Part shown: positions 22,629 to 31,760 of the stretch, in pieces | Position numbering within the stretch: position 1 is the first letter of the stretch | How the letters are laid out: each line of letters starts with the position of its first letter | Assembly: GCA_022559845.1 (NCBI GenBank) | Contig: CM040117.1 | Location: forward strand, 13,044,856-13,108,855 | Length of the DNA: 64,000 nt | Reading direction: 5' to 3' | DNA from: Amorphophallus konjac | Lineage: Eukaryota > Streptophyta > Magnoliopsida > Alismatales > Araceae | Position numbers and translations under genes: made by a program | The notes under the pieces: model-generated | Database searches by the model: none | What the model saw: the letters and a program-made list of their open reading frames with translations, nothing else | Told to the model about the DNA's origin: nothing

Positions 22629-23773
22629 ATGGTAAAGGCACTCCCTTTAGAGGTTACATCAATTCTTAAAGCATGGCACCTTCAACCTCTCTTGGTTTTA
22701 GGTAAGAATTTCCAGAAATTGTCATTAGATTGGCCTAGTATTTCAGCCCTCATAGAATTGTGGCATCCACAAACACATACCTTCATCTTCCCTTCCTTCG
22801 AAGCAACAGTCCTATTAGAGGAGGTAGAAACCTACCTAGCCCTTCCTAAGACTAAGGTGGGGGATGAAGACCTAGTTTGCTACACGGTTGAGCCTATTGA
22901 CCTGTCCTTGATCTTGAGTGATTTCATCCATAATCCAAAGGACGTGAGGACCATGATCAGCCCACACCACATTCACTTGATACCCTTAGCACAATGGATA
23001 GTCTCTCATTGCAAAAATAAGTGGGAGAGACACGAAGCAATAGCCAAGGCGGTGGCGGTTTGCTTATGTGGAGTCTTCCTTTTTACTACAACCGACCACC
23101 TCTTAGATATCCTAAATCTCAGCATCATTAGTGGGTTGTGGCGGGGAATGTCCATCTCTCAAGCGATCCTCTCATATCTCTATGAAGGACTAAGCTCGGC
23201 TTGCCTAGGAGGACCTCTGTTCGGCTCCATGATACTCCTTGAGTGTTGGATGGGAGTGAGAATCAAATTCCAACCAAAGGAGGATATTACTTCTTCTAGC
23301 CGTATCTTTGGAGCCACCCTCTCTTCTTCATTGGAGGGGCATCTGGATTCTCTCCACAGGTTGAATGCAAGACTGCGGACAAGAAAACACGGGATGAATG
23401 GCGCCTCTTCTTCAATACTTTACCAATGGAGAAATTCATCATGCGACCAAGAATCCTTCGGAGCACTCTTCTTAGAATACCGCGGCGTCAAGGCCTTGAC
23501 CTCCAGCTAGTGGGAAATACTACGATGGCGATCTACAACCCGCATCGGTGCCATCTTCAGATCGGACTACCTCGGAATGAAGTTCCTGCACTATCACACT
23601 ACCCTCCCCTTCTACCTAGGAAGATGGGGACCGAGGAAGATGAGAGAGCGGTCCGGAACGCGCTGACCATGTGGGAGATCAGCAAGGTGCGTCCGTGGCA
23701 AGAGGTAGTGGAAGAGAACGACGAAGCGCGCCGTGGCTACCTCAAAGAGTTGAGGAAGATCCGCCCTCTTTAG
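22629..23773 (+). pseudogene. X DUF7745/PMD-like antisense gene, frameshifted
   Basis: The first frame (22629-23510) encodes LIELWHPQTHTFIFPSFEAT, a long helical middle with hydrophobic segments (AVAVCLCGVFLFTT) and YLYEGLSSACLGGPLFGSM. Near 23350 the homologous frame shifts and continues to 23773 (ending LRKIRPL). Comparison with 11948-12562 shows that the second frame is the true C-terminus. The WHP...F.FP opening and the LFGSM block are typical of the DUF7745 group related to the plant mobile domain. It is antisense to X, next to the 3' side of pol. Function is unknown; it pairs with the PMD gene in both X and Z. Confidence 0.65.
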
Positions 23774-25463
23774 GATAAGAAATTGAATGTAGCTTGATTT
23801 TGCTTTTATGAAAGATGTATTTGACAATCAGAGTTGGAATCTTATTAATCTTTTGTTTCATTAAGTTTAATTGAATGAGATGGGATTGCCTTAATTGAAT
23901 GAGCACGAGTTGTGGCTTGACTTGGCTTAGAACGGCCTGGAAAATAGAGCCTCTGGAGAGCGTAACGGATCTGAGAAGGGCCGTTAGAAGGATATAACGG
24001 GTAGGAGATAGGCCGTCAGAGTGTAAGACCTGAGGGTTTGGGTTTCTGGAGGAAGTAACGGTCCAGCGATAGACCATTAGGAAGAATAGTGGTCTCGCCC
24101 CAGGCCGTTAGAGAAGAGCTGCTGAGAGAATCAAAGCGAAGGCCTGAAGAGATGTAACGGTCTAGCATGGACCGTTAGATGAGTTTGACGGCCTGTACCT
24201 GGCGCGTCACAGTCTTGAACCTACATAGTTGTGAGATTTGAGCTTTGGTCTTGATCCTGTATTCTGCACATACTTAAACATGGAACAAGTTAGATCTGTT
24301 CTTAGACTCAACCCCTTGCCTTGAAGCAAGTTAGATAACGACCGTTTCTTGATATTTGGTCAAGGGGTGGAGCCTTATTAAATAGGTGGGAAAAAAATAG
24401 AAATAATGCGATGCATGCGATGCATATGATGGCATTTTTGGATTTTGGAACATATATTTGAATTTTTGTGAGATTTTGGAAAATAGTTGATGTTTTTGGG
24501 TTTTGAAATATGTGATTTTTTTGTTTGATTTTGGACTTTTGATGTCTTTTGGTGTTTTAAATATGTGTTGTTTTTTTGGATTTTGAAATATATGTTGTTT
24601 TTGGAGTTTGAAATATATGTTGTTTTTGGATTTTAAAATATATTGTTTTTGGATTTTGAAATATATGTTGTTTTTTAGATTTTTTTGAAATATATGTTGT
24701 TTTTGGATTTTTTTTGAAAATCAGTGCTTTCCCCTAGCAACGTGAGCCCTCCGTATCGTGTTGAGAGTCCCGAGGTTGGCGTGCAATGAGGTGACAAACC
24801 CTGGCCAAGGCCCAGATTTTCATGACGGTGTTTCTACCAGGGCCATACCCGGGGTACTAGTTTCAATCCTGAAAAGGAAACTAGAATGCGGGGGTAAGCT
24901 TAGGCCAGATCTAGAAGCTTTTAGGACTTGGGTTCCTCTCCAGACAACCCATTAGAAATTTGGTCTGTTGCGCCGGGGCTTTGTGTCCGTCATCGAACCT
25001 TAGTCCACTCTAGGCATGCGTGCGACCGGGCTCATTCATCCCGCAGGGAACTGTACTGCCACTCTTGTCATGCCTAGATTCTTTTCTTGCCTTTCTGGAG
25101 CTTTGGAATCATAATTCAATAGACTTCTGAGATAATGCTTTTGATTTTTATCTTTGCTTTCTTTTTCTTTCTTTTTCTTGTGGCGTCAGGTCATAACGGA
25201 CTGCCCCTATTTGAGACCTCCTCTTGTTAGGGTGCCTGGATTGGTCATCGCCTCCTTATTCACCTCTTGCCCCTGGATTCAGCCGAAGGAAGAAACGGAC
25301 AGGGACTTTGACTTTTCCCCCAAAGCATGGCCAAGGAGAAACGGTGTCTTTTAAAGCGGAAAACCTGACCAGGGACGTCGTGTGGTGTGTGATTGCCTCA
25401 CTCGGGACTCTTTATCGTAAAAGGGAGGGAACACCTCGCTGCCGGGGTGGCACTGATTAGACT
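23774..25463 (-). other. X internal A post-pol region
   Basis: No gene seen. TAACGG...GCCGTTA pairs lie at 23960-24210. At about 24425-24720 a 25-30-bp T-rich word (GAAATATATGTTGTTTTTGG) repeats imperfectly. Positions 24730-25400 resemble 44380-45180 in internal B (TCTGTTGCGCCG, GCGACCGGGCTCAT, GACTGCCCCTATTTGAGACC), so this is a conserved 3' region of the family. Confidence 0.6.
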
Positions 25464-25646
25464 CTAAGGAAAGAAACGCTTAAGATACAACCCATTCCAA
25501 GCGTGAGAGAGCTCCTCACCTTCTGCGTTTACTAAGCGATAAGCATTCCCTGGATAAGCCTCTTTTACAATAAACGGCCCTTCCCAGTTAGGTTGTAATT
25601 TAGACCTAGGACCTGCAGACCGAATGAATTTACGTTTCAAAACCAT
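25464..25646 (-). CDS. X integrase C-terminal tail
   Basis: 60 residues, in the same frame as the main pol ORF that ends at 25656; the two are separated by a single in-frame TAA. KLQPNWEGPFIVKEAYPGNA and the ending LKRFFP match the C-terminal DNA-binding part of Ty3/gypsy integrases, which often end YLKRFY-like. It is best read as part of the same polyprotein with a point nonsense mutation. Confidence 0.75.
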   Translation of the reverse strand: MVLKRKFIRSAGPRSKLQPNWEGPFIVKEAYPGNAYRLVNAEGEELSHAWNGLYLKRFFP

Positions 25647-25655
25647 ATCACCCTT

Positions 25656-27752
25656 TTAAAATTTCCATTCGATTACCTTCTTTTGAAAATAACGTGAAAC
25701 TATCTTTTGATAAACGGATACGTGATCGGCCACGTTCATCCTCTTCTCATGTAAGAGTTCCAACTGGACGAGCAACGCTTCTCGACGTTCATCGAGATTA
25801 AGTTCCTTATCGAGCTGGACTCTAAGGGAAGGGATCAAGATCTCATATGGGACCACCGCCTCCATCCCATAGGTAAGAGCATAGGGAGTTTGTCCCGTAG
25901 GAGTACGGACGGAGGTGCGGTAAGCCCACAGAGCTTCCACTAATCTTTCTGGCCAATCGGAAAACTTATGAAACTCGCATGTTTTCTTGATGATTTTAAG
26001 AAGGGTTTTATTAGTGGCCTCTGCTTGACCGTTGCTTTGAGGATAGTATGGAGATGAATGATGCAATGTAATATTGAACTTCTTACATTGGTCCTTGAGC
26101 TCTTGAGATACAAACTGGGGTCCGTTGTCGGTGATGATGCTGCTTGGCACTCCGAACCGCGAAATAATATTCTTCATGATGAAGCGGCACACCGTTGAAG
26201 CTTTGATCTCTGCGTACGCCTCCGCTTCGGCCCATTTGGTGAAGTACTCAGTGGCGGTAAGGATAAAGGATTTCTGCTTGATCTGAGAATTAGGATCACC
26301 GAGCGGGCCAACAACGTCAAAAGCCCACATAGAGAATGGCCAAGGAGCGGAAAGAGGATGGAGAGATGAAGCTGGAGCATGGATTTTGTCGGCATGGAGT
26401 TGGCATTTAAGACACCTCAGGACATAGAGGGAGCAATCTTCCTCTAGAGTGGGCCAATAGTAGCCCTGCCTAAGGATTTTCTTCGCTAGAGCCTGGCCAT
26501 TGACATGACCACCACACTCACTGGAATGGGCTGCTTCAGCCACCTTCCAAGCTTCATTATCATCCAAGCATCTCATGAGCATTCCATTAGTAGCGCGCCT
26601 GTATAGTTCTCCTGCAACAATGGTGTACCTTGAGGCGGCTCTTCTTATTGACTTACGTTGCTCGGCGTTTGCCCCTTCTGGGAATGACCCTTCTTTGCAA
26701 AACAACTCAATTTCGTGATACCAAGGCAATTCTTCTTCGTCCAGAATCTCTTCTAGCTCCATTAGAGATACTTCCTTGAGATCTTCCTTCTCAGCCCTCG
26801 CCTCTACAGCTTTCCTAAGGTTGATGAACCAAGGATCCTGAAGAGAGGGTGCGTCCAATCTCTGAACGACGATAGTCTCAGTGCTCCGACTGAGAGGAAA
26901 AGATAGGGAGGAAGCAAGCGATGCTAAGGCATCGGCTAGAATGTTCTGAGAACGGGGAGTATGGATATAGATCAGCTTACGGAATTGCCTCGCCAGGAGC
27001 GTGACCAAATCTTGATAAGGCTTGAGTTTGGGGTCACGAGTGCGGTAAGTAGACAGGACTTGCCGCAGGACGAGCTGAGAGTCTCCTATGATATTTAAGT
27101 AGCGCGCACCTAAGAGATAGGCATGCTTCAGTCCGGCCAGGAGAGCTTCATACTCAGCGATGTTGTTGGTAGCAGGGAATCGGAGTTGATAAGCAAAGGG
27201 GATAGTCACTCCCTCTGGAGTGAGCAGGACAGCGCCGATCCCTCGGCCTTGAGAATTGAGTGCACCATCGAAGTGCAGAGACCAAAAGGGATGATGGGTA
27301 AGGACAGAGAGATGCTCATCAGGGAAGTCGTCCTGAATAGAGTCGGTGTGAGGAATGGGAAGATGGGCAAGATGCTCAGCGATGGCGTACCCTTTGACCG
27401 CCTTCTGAACGACAAACGTGATGTCGAATTGGGAGAGGAAGCTCTGCCAGCGAGCTAACCTACTAGAAAGGAAAGGCTTTTCTAAGAGATAGCGGATCGG
27501 GTCCATTCTAGAGATTAACCTAACTGGGTGGGCAAGGAAGTAATGTTTAAGCTTCTGAGCTACCCATACTAAGGCGGCACAAGTCTTTTCCATAGCGGTG
27601 TATCTAGACTCAGATGGGTTAAACAACCGAGAGAGATAATAAGCAGCCCGCTCTTTCCCTTCATCGTCTACTTGTGCTAAGACCGCCCCTAGGGAGTCCT
27701 CAATAACCGAGATGTATAGGATCAGGAGTTTCCCAGGGACAGGAGGTTGCAA
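25656..27752 (-). CDS. X pol: RNase H, archaeal-type RNase H and integrase
   Basis: 698 residues. Residues 1-120 are the RT-linked RNase H (ILYISVIEDSLGAVLAQVD; AMEKTCAALVWV). Residues about 155-280 are a second RNase H with HFDGA, NNIAEYEALLAGL, IGDSQL and NILADALA, the extra domain typical of the Tat lineage. Integrase follows: a zinc-binding HHCC region (GGHV...LRCLKCQ), then a catalytic core with FDVVGP, ITDNGPQF and NGQAEATNK, i.e. the D, D, E residues in place. The upstream RT is in another frame because of an indel near 27833. The end is a nonsense codon; the tail resumes at 25646. These enzymes copy the element's RNA and insert the DNA. Confidence 0.9.
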   Translation of the reverse strand: MQPPVPGKLLILYISVIEDSLGAVLAQVDDEGKERAAYYLSRLFNPSESRYTAMEKTCAALVWVAQKLKHYFLAHPVRLISRMDPIRYLLEKPFLSSRLARWQSFLSQFDITFVVQKAVKGYAIAEHLAHLPIPHTDSIQDDFPDEHLSVLTHHPFWSLHFDGALNSQGRGIGAVLLTPEGVTIPFAYQLRFPATNNIAEYEALLAGLKHAYLLGARYLNIIGDSQLVLRQVLSTYRTRDPKLKPYQDLVTLLARQFRKLIYIHTPRSQNILADALASLASSLSFPLSRSTETIVVQRLDAPSLQDPWFINLRKAVEARAEKEDLKEVSLMELEEILDEEELPWYHEIELFCKEGSFPEGANAEQRKSIRRAASRYTIVAGELYRRATNGMLMRCLDDNEAWKVAEAAHSSECGGHVNGQALAKKILRQGYYWPTLEEDCSLYVLRCLKCQLHADKIHAPASSLHPLSAPWPFSMWAFDVVGPLGDPNSQIKQKSFILTATEYFTKWAEAEAYAEIKASTVCRFIMKNIISRFGVPSSIITDNGPQFVSQELKDQCKKFNITLHHSSPYYPQSNGQAEATNKTLLKIIKKTCEFHKFSDWPERLVEALWAYRTSVRTPTGQTPYALTYGMEAVVPYEILIPSLRVQLDKELNLDERREALLVQLELLHEKRMNVADHVSVYQKIVSRYFQKKVIEWKF

Positions 27753-27778
27753 AACCAGGGGATTGGATAGATATTCCT

Positions 27779-29320
27779 TTAAGTCCTCGTAGGCCTTCTG
27801 ACAGTCTTGATTCCATTCAAACTTGACCCCGCCTTAAGCAATTCATAAAACGGACGGCACCTTTGAGAATGTTGGGATATGAATCTTCTAATGAATTGCA
27901 ATCGACCGATCAATCCTCGAAGTTCCGTGATGTTCTTGGGCGGAGGCATGTCCATAACGGCCTGTGCTTTGTTAGGATCAATCTGGATCCCCCGTTTGCT
28001 CACTATGAAACCTAACAGCTTCCCCGAAGAGACTCCGAATACACACTTCTTTGGATTCATCTTAAGCTTGTACTCCTTGGCTCTTTGCAGCACCTTAGCC
28101 AGAATAGAGGGGTGTTCTTCTTTAGTCCTTGACTTCACCAGAATGTCATCCACGTAGGCTTCCATATAGATATGCATCATGTCGTGGAAGATGGCCATCA
28201 TCGCCCTTTGATAGGTGGCACCTGCGTTCTTCAGACCGAACGGCATAACCACATAACAGTACGTGCCCCAGGGCGTGGTAAAGGAAGTTTTCTCTTGATC
28301 TTCCGGAGCGAGACGGATTTGATTGTATCCTGAGTAACCGTCCATAAATGACAACGATTCGTACCCAGCGGTGCTATCGACCAGGACGTCTATATGAGGC
28401 AGTGGGAAATCGTCTTTGGGACATGCTTTATTGAGATCCCTGAAATCAATGCAGATGCACACCTTTCCATCTTTCTTGATAACAGGGACTATGTTTGCCA
28501 CCCACTGAGGATATAGAACAACTCTAATGAATCTGGCCTTGTATAATTTGTCGACCTCTTCCTTGATCCTTAAGGCCATGTGGGGGTGAAATCTTCTTGA
28601 CCGTTGTTTCACAGGTGTTGCCCCTGGTTTAAGCACAAGTCGATGTTCCACTAAAGAGGGGTCAAGACCTGGCATGTCCTCATAAGACCAGGCGAAAGAA
28701 TCGCTATACTCTCTCAGAACCTTAATTAAATCTTCTTCTACTTGTGGAGGGAGATTAGCGGCAATAATGATGGGCCTTGGGTCTTCTTCAGTTCCCAAAT
28801 TAATTTCCTTCGTAGGTTCATCCACTGCCGACGATGGCTCGTCGAATTTCTTAAGTCCTTGTGCATACAAATCAGCAGTGTCATCTACGTCGCTGTCCTC
28901 ATTAATCGGATCTTTCTCATCCAGGATTTCATAGACACCGAGTCCGTCATCGCTCCACACCCCTTCTATTTCCTCTTCATCTTCAATCACAATTGTCGTA
29001 GCAACAAATTCTGGACATTTCAAAAGAGCATGACAACGCTGAGCTAGGTCTTGCAAGAACCTATCAGGGACGGATTTGGGAGGACGCGCAAGCGAGCGCG
29101 GCTCAGAGGAGGAAGGGTTGGACGACCTAGAACAAGACCCTACTTCTCTAGACCTACCTGACTCTACTTCCCTAGACTCGATAGACCCTAATCCTAACCT
29201 AGGAGAAAGAAGACCTAGTGGAAGGGAAGGAGCAGGGGACTCGTGCCCTTGGGAGGAGGACGGAGACAAGGTAGCATAATCTTCCACTGAAATCTCCGTT
29301 TCGAATTTGACGTTTTTTTT
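27779..29320 (-). CDS. X pol: reverse transcriptase
   Basis: The frame opens upstream at 29533, but only the part after about 29320 (VKFETEISVEDYATL...) matches pol. An acidic, Ser-rich linker precedes the RT. RT motifs: GLDPSLVEHRL, QWVANIVPVIKKDGKV, CIDFRDLNKACPKD, MPFGLKNAGATYQRAM and the catalytic AYVDDILVKS, then LLGFIVSKRGI. The C-terminus runs out of frame near 27833 (LLKAG then unrelated residues); the RNase H continues in the frame of 27752. The entry from the G-patch frame coincides with a run of A residues (about 29311-29319 on the minus strand). The catalytic YVDD is intact. Confidence 0.9.
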   Translation of the reverse strand, partial: KKNVKFETEISVEDYATLSPSSSQGHESPAPSLPLGLLSPRLGLGSIESREVESGRSREVGSCSRSSNPSSSEPRSLARPPKSVPDRFLQDLAQRCHALLKCPEFVATTIVIEDEEEIEGVWSDDGLGVYEILDEKDPINEDSDVDDTADLYAQGLKKFDEPSSAVDEPTKEINLGTEEDPRPIIIAANLPPQVEEDLIKVLREYSDSFAWSYEDMPGLDPSLVEHRLVLKPGATPVKQRSRRFHPHMALRIKEEVDKLYKARFIRVVLYPQWVANIVPVIKKDGKVCICIDFRDLNKACPKDDFPLPHIDVLVDSTAGYESLSFMDGYSGYNQIRLAPEDQEKTSFTTPWGTYCYVVMPFGLKNAGATYQRAMMAIFHDMMHIYMEAYVDDILVKSRTKEEHPSILAKVLQRAKEYKLKMNPKKCVFGVSSGKLLGFIVSKRGIQIDPNKAQAVMDMPPPKNITELRGLIGRLQFIRRFISQHSQRCRPFYELLKAGSSLNGIKTVRRPTRT

Positions 29321-30188
29321 TGGGATTACTGGAGACCACACAACAAGATGGAGGAGGCGGGAGCTGCATGGGGAACAGCTCGGGGAATATGCAATCGAAG
29401 AAGGGATCGGAGGAGGAGAACCACATCTCGTGGAGTTGGGCGTTGGGAGGAGGAGGAGTGAATAGAGTGGATAGATCAATGGGCGGGCAATGCCCGCAAG
29501 TACAAGGAACAAATAGAATTTCAGGTGGATCAATAAAGGATGGATTTATCATGATAGGAGGAAGACGGGGTAAGAATTCCCATTGCTGGCGGAGAGATTG
29601 AAAGCGGGAGGGAGACCAAGAAAAGACAATCGGCGAGCTCGCCTTCTCCCGTGGATCATCAACTGGCCGCTTCTTCGGCCTCCACTGAACAAGCCGAACC
29701 TCTTGCTGCTGCTGGCAGTCTTCTTCATGAACTAGCCCCTGAAGGGCTTGGCCGTAATCAAGCATATCATCATCTAGCCCTCTTGGCAACGGGGGCGGAC
29801 TGGCAATCGGACAGACTGTATCTTCCCTTGGCAGAGCTGGCTGTGGAGTTAATGTACCGGGCTGGGGAGGCCCTCTAACGAAGTGTTGACGGTAGTCCCA
29901 GGTGAGTGGCCCAGAATCACCCATCATGGACGATGCAGTCTCTCGGTAGCCGAGACCTCTCCTGTTCATTTTCCTGCCCTTGGGGATGGGCTTAGTTCGT
30001 CCCTGCAATTGAGCACCGAGGCCTCTCCCTGGTTGGTAGCCTAGCTTCAGTATAATGTCCCAGCCCTTGGAATCTTGGATCTGGGGCTTCACCTTGATGT
30101 CAACTGCTGCAGTGACGGGCTTGCGAGGTGCGTAAGCCCAAGGAAAGTCAAGATCTAGCACTGACATAACGGCCGACTGCTTGGCCAC
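29321..30188 (-). CDS. X G-patch and linker region between protease and RT
   Basis: The frame is open to 29199, but the part beyond about 29320 overlaps the RT frame. Residues about 38-85 form a G-patch: GWDIILKLGYQPGRGLGAQL followed by GRTKPIPKGRK. G-patch domains are nucleic-acid-binding Gly-rich modules, found after protease in some retroviruses and in Tat/Ogre polyproteins. The rest is a Pro/Ser-rich linker. It is continuous with the protease remnant upstream. Confidence 0.75.
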
Positions 30189-30632
30189 AATGTGGGAAGA
30201 ACTTTCTCTGAAATAACCTTCACTGATTGGACCGTGGATAAGCTTTTGACTTTGACGACCCTCCCTTGGAAAGGGAATTTAATGCATTGATGTGCAGTGG
30301 AGGGTACGGCGCTGAGGGTATCGATCCACGGACGTCCCAAGATAGCCTTGAACATAGGGTCGATATCAAGCACGTAAAACTCAATGGGCATAGTAAGAGG
30401 CCCAAGCTCAGCTTGAATGGTGACAATCCCGTGACATGCCCGTCGAGAGTTGTCATAAGCAGCTATAGTAGTGGGAGTTGGGCGTAGAAGTTCTCTGACA
30501 GATTACAAGCCCTTAGAGTGCTGAGCGGGCATACGTTGATAGATGCCCCTGTGTCAACCAATGCTGCGTCAATGCTGACTTTGTTTAGAATGATAGTAAT
30601 GCACAGCGGCATTTGCCGAGCTTCTGGTGGTG
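30189..30632 (-). pseudogene. X aspartic protease, frameshifted
   Basis: On the minus strand at about 30545-30565 the frame reads ALVDTGASINVCPL, with the catalytic DTG of a retropepsin. Further on, AYDNSRRACHGIVTIQAELG and ILGRPWIDTLSAVPST match the protease C-terminal half. The parts lie in different frames, with shifts near 30630 and near 30490, so the protease is not intact. No methionine-started ORF covers it; it is one part of the gag-pro-pol polyprotein. Confidence 0.75.
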
Positions 30633-31340
30633 CTAGCTCGTTTCAGAGAAAGTAATGGCTGGCCCCTTGGAGATTGTTGCCAGTGCGGTAGGTAGGCTAT
30701 CAACTGCCATGTCTTCACTAACCATCACCTTTTGAAGAAAGTCTCTTAATGCATCTTGGTGAAGGGTAGATCTCTTAATCAGTTCCAGTACAGATATCTT
30801 GGCGGGCACCCTATCCAAATGATGTAACAGATCATATTGGGTCCCGGGTAGTGGCTCGGCCTTTTCTCGCTCGGCAGCCGGTTGGGAGGACTGGGGATTG
30901 GAAGTGGAAGGATAGTTTCGGTGGAACATGCGCCCGCTCCGAAGGGCGAAGTTATAAGCTGCCGCGGCCTCAGATGGGCTCAGGATAGGTGATTTAGTAG
31001 GCCCAGTGGGATGGATGAGCGGTGCGGAAGAGGGTGTGGTGGAAAGGATAATAGGCGAGGGGTTAGTGGCAGTGGGCGTGAGCGGAAGTGGGGATATAAA
31101 AGTGGGCGGAGGCGTGGTGAGTGGAGGGTTAAATGGAGGTATGGCGATAGTGGGTGTAAGCGCGAGCGGGGAGGGGGTAATGGTAGCGGAGGTGAGCAAT
31201 GGTGAGTGCGACGGAGGCGCGGGTGATGGTGCGTGTGATAGAATAGGGGTAAATGGGAGGACGAGTGGAGGAGGGGTTTGGTGTGTAGGTATGAGGATGG
31301 GGGAAGCGAGAGGATTATGGTAGTTGTGGTGAAGGGCCAT
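30633..31340 (-). CDS. X gag-protease linker, proline-rich
   Basis: 235 residues. Residues 1-120 are Pro/Thr/Ser-rich low-complexity sequence. The C-terminal 100 residues (AAAAYNFALRSGRMF..., ...LLHHLDRVPAKISVLELIKR) resemble the segment that precedes the retropepsin in Tat polyproteins. It lies between the broken gag zinc-knuckle region and the protease. Confidence 0.6.
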   Translation of the reverse strand: MALHHNYHNPLASPILIPTHQTPPPLVLPFTPILSHAPSPAPPSHSPLLTSATITPSPLALTPTIAIPPFNPPLTTPPPTFISPLPLTPTATNPSPIILSTTPSSAPLIHPTGPTKSPILSPSEAAAAYNFALRSGRMFHRNYPSTSNPQSSQPAAEREKAEPLPGTQYDLLHHLDRVPAKISVLELIKRSTLHQDALRDFLQKVMVSEDMAVDSLPTALATISKGPAITFSETS

Positions 31341-31760
31341 GACCTATGGCGTGGAGTTATCGTCGTCGAAGGACCACTCGGGGCTAGGAGCCAGGGGTTG
31401 GACGTCATTGACCTGAGCTGGTGCCGGCGGCGGAGGCTGTGGAGCAGGAGGATGGTTTGGCATTGGGTTTTGATGAATACCCAGGTCTTGAACCGGTTGC
31501 TATTACTGCTGCGGCTGCTACTGTGGCTGCGGTACCTGTTGCTGTTGTACTTGCTGCCTTGGCGGCTGCCTTCTCTTTTCTTTGATTTCTGTGATGGCCT
31601 TGTGCATCTCGGCCCAGTCAATTCTTTGCCCTTCATGGAGGTCATAGACCAGATCCCGGAATTGAAAACACCCTTTAATGGTATGCCCCGGCTACCTGTG
31701 GAACATACAATTCTTCGTCTGATCAACGGCTGGGTTCCAGTTGGGCCGTTCCGGAGGGAG
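31341..31760 (-). pseudogene. X gag C-terminus with disrupted zinc knuckle
   Basis: Read in frame beyond the gag TAG at 31761-31763: NWNPAVDQTKNCMFHR, a stop, then PGHTIKGCFQFRDLVYDLHE. This matches the knuckle region of internal B (CDFHRQQGHLVEDC), a CX2HX4HX4C type. Further stops follow in a Gln/Pro-rich stretch. Confidence 0.65.

Noticed and set aside
29651..29878. Plus-strand frame opposite the G-patch region
   Set aside because: Shadow of the minus-strand polyprotein.
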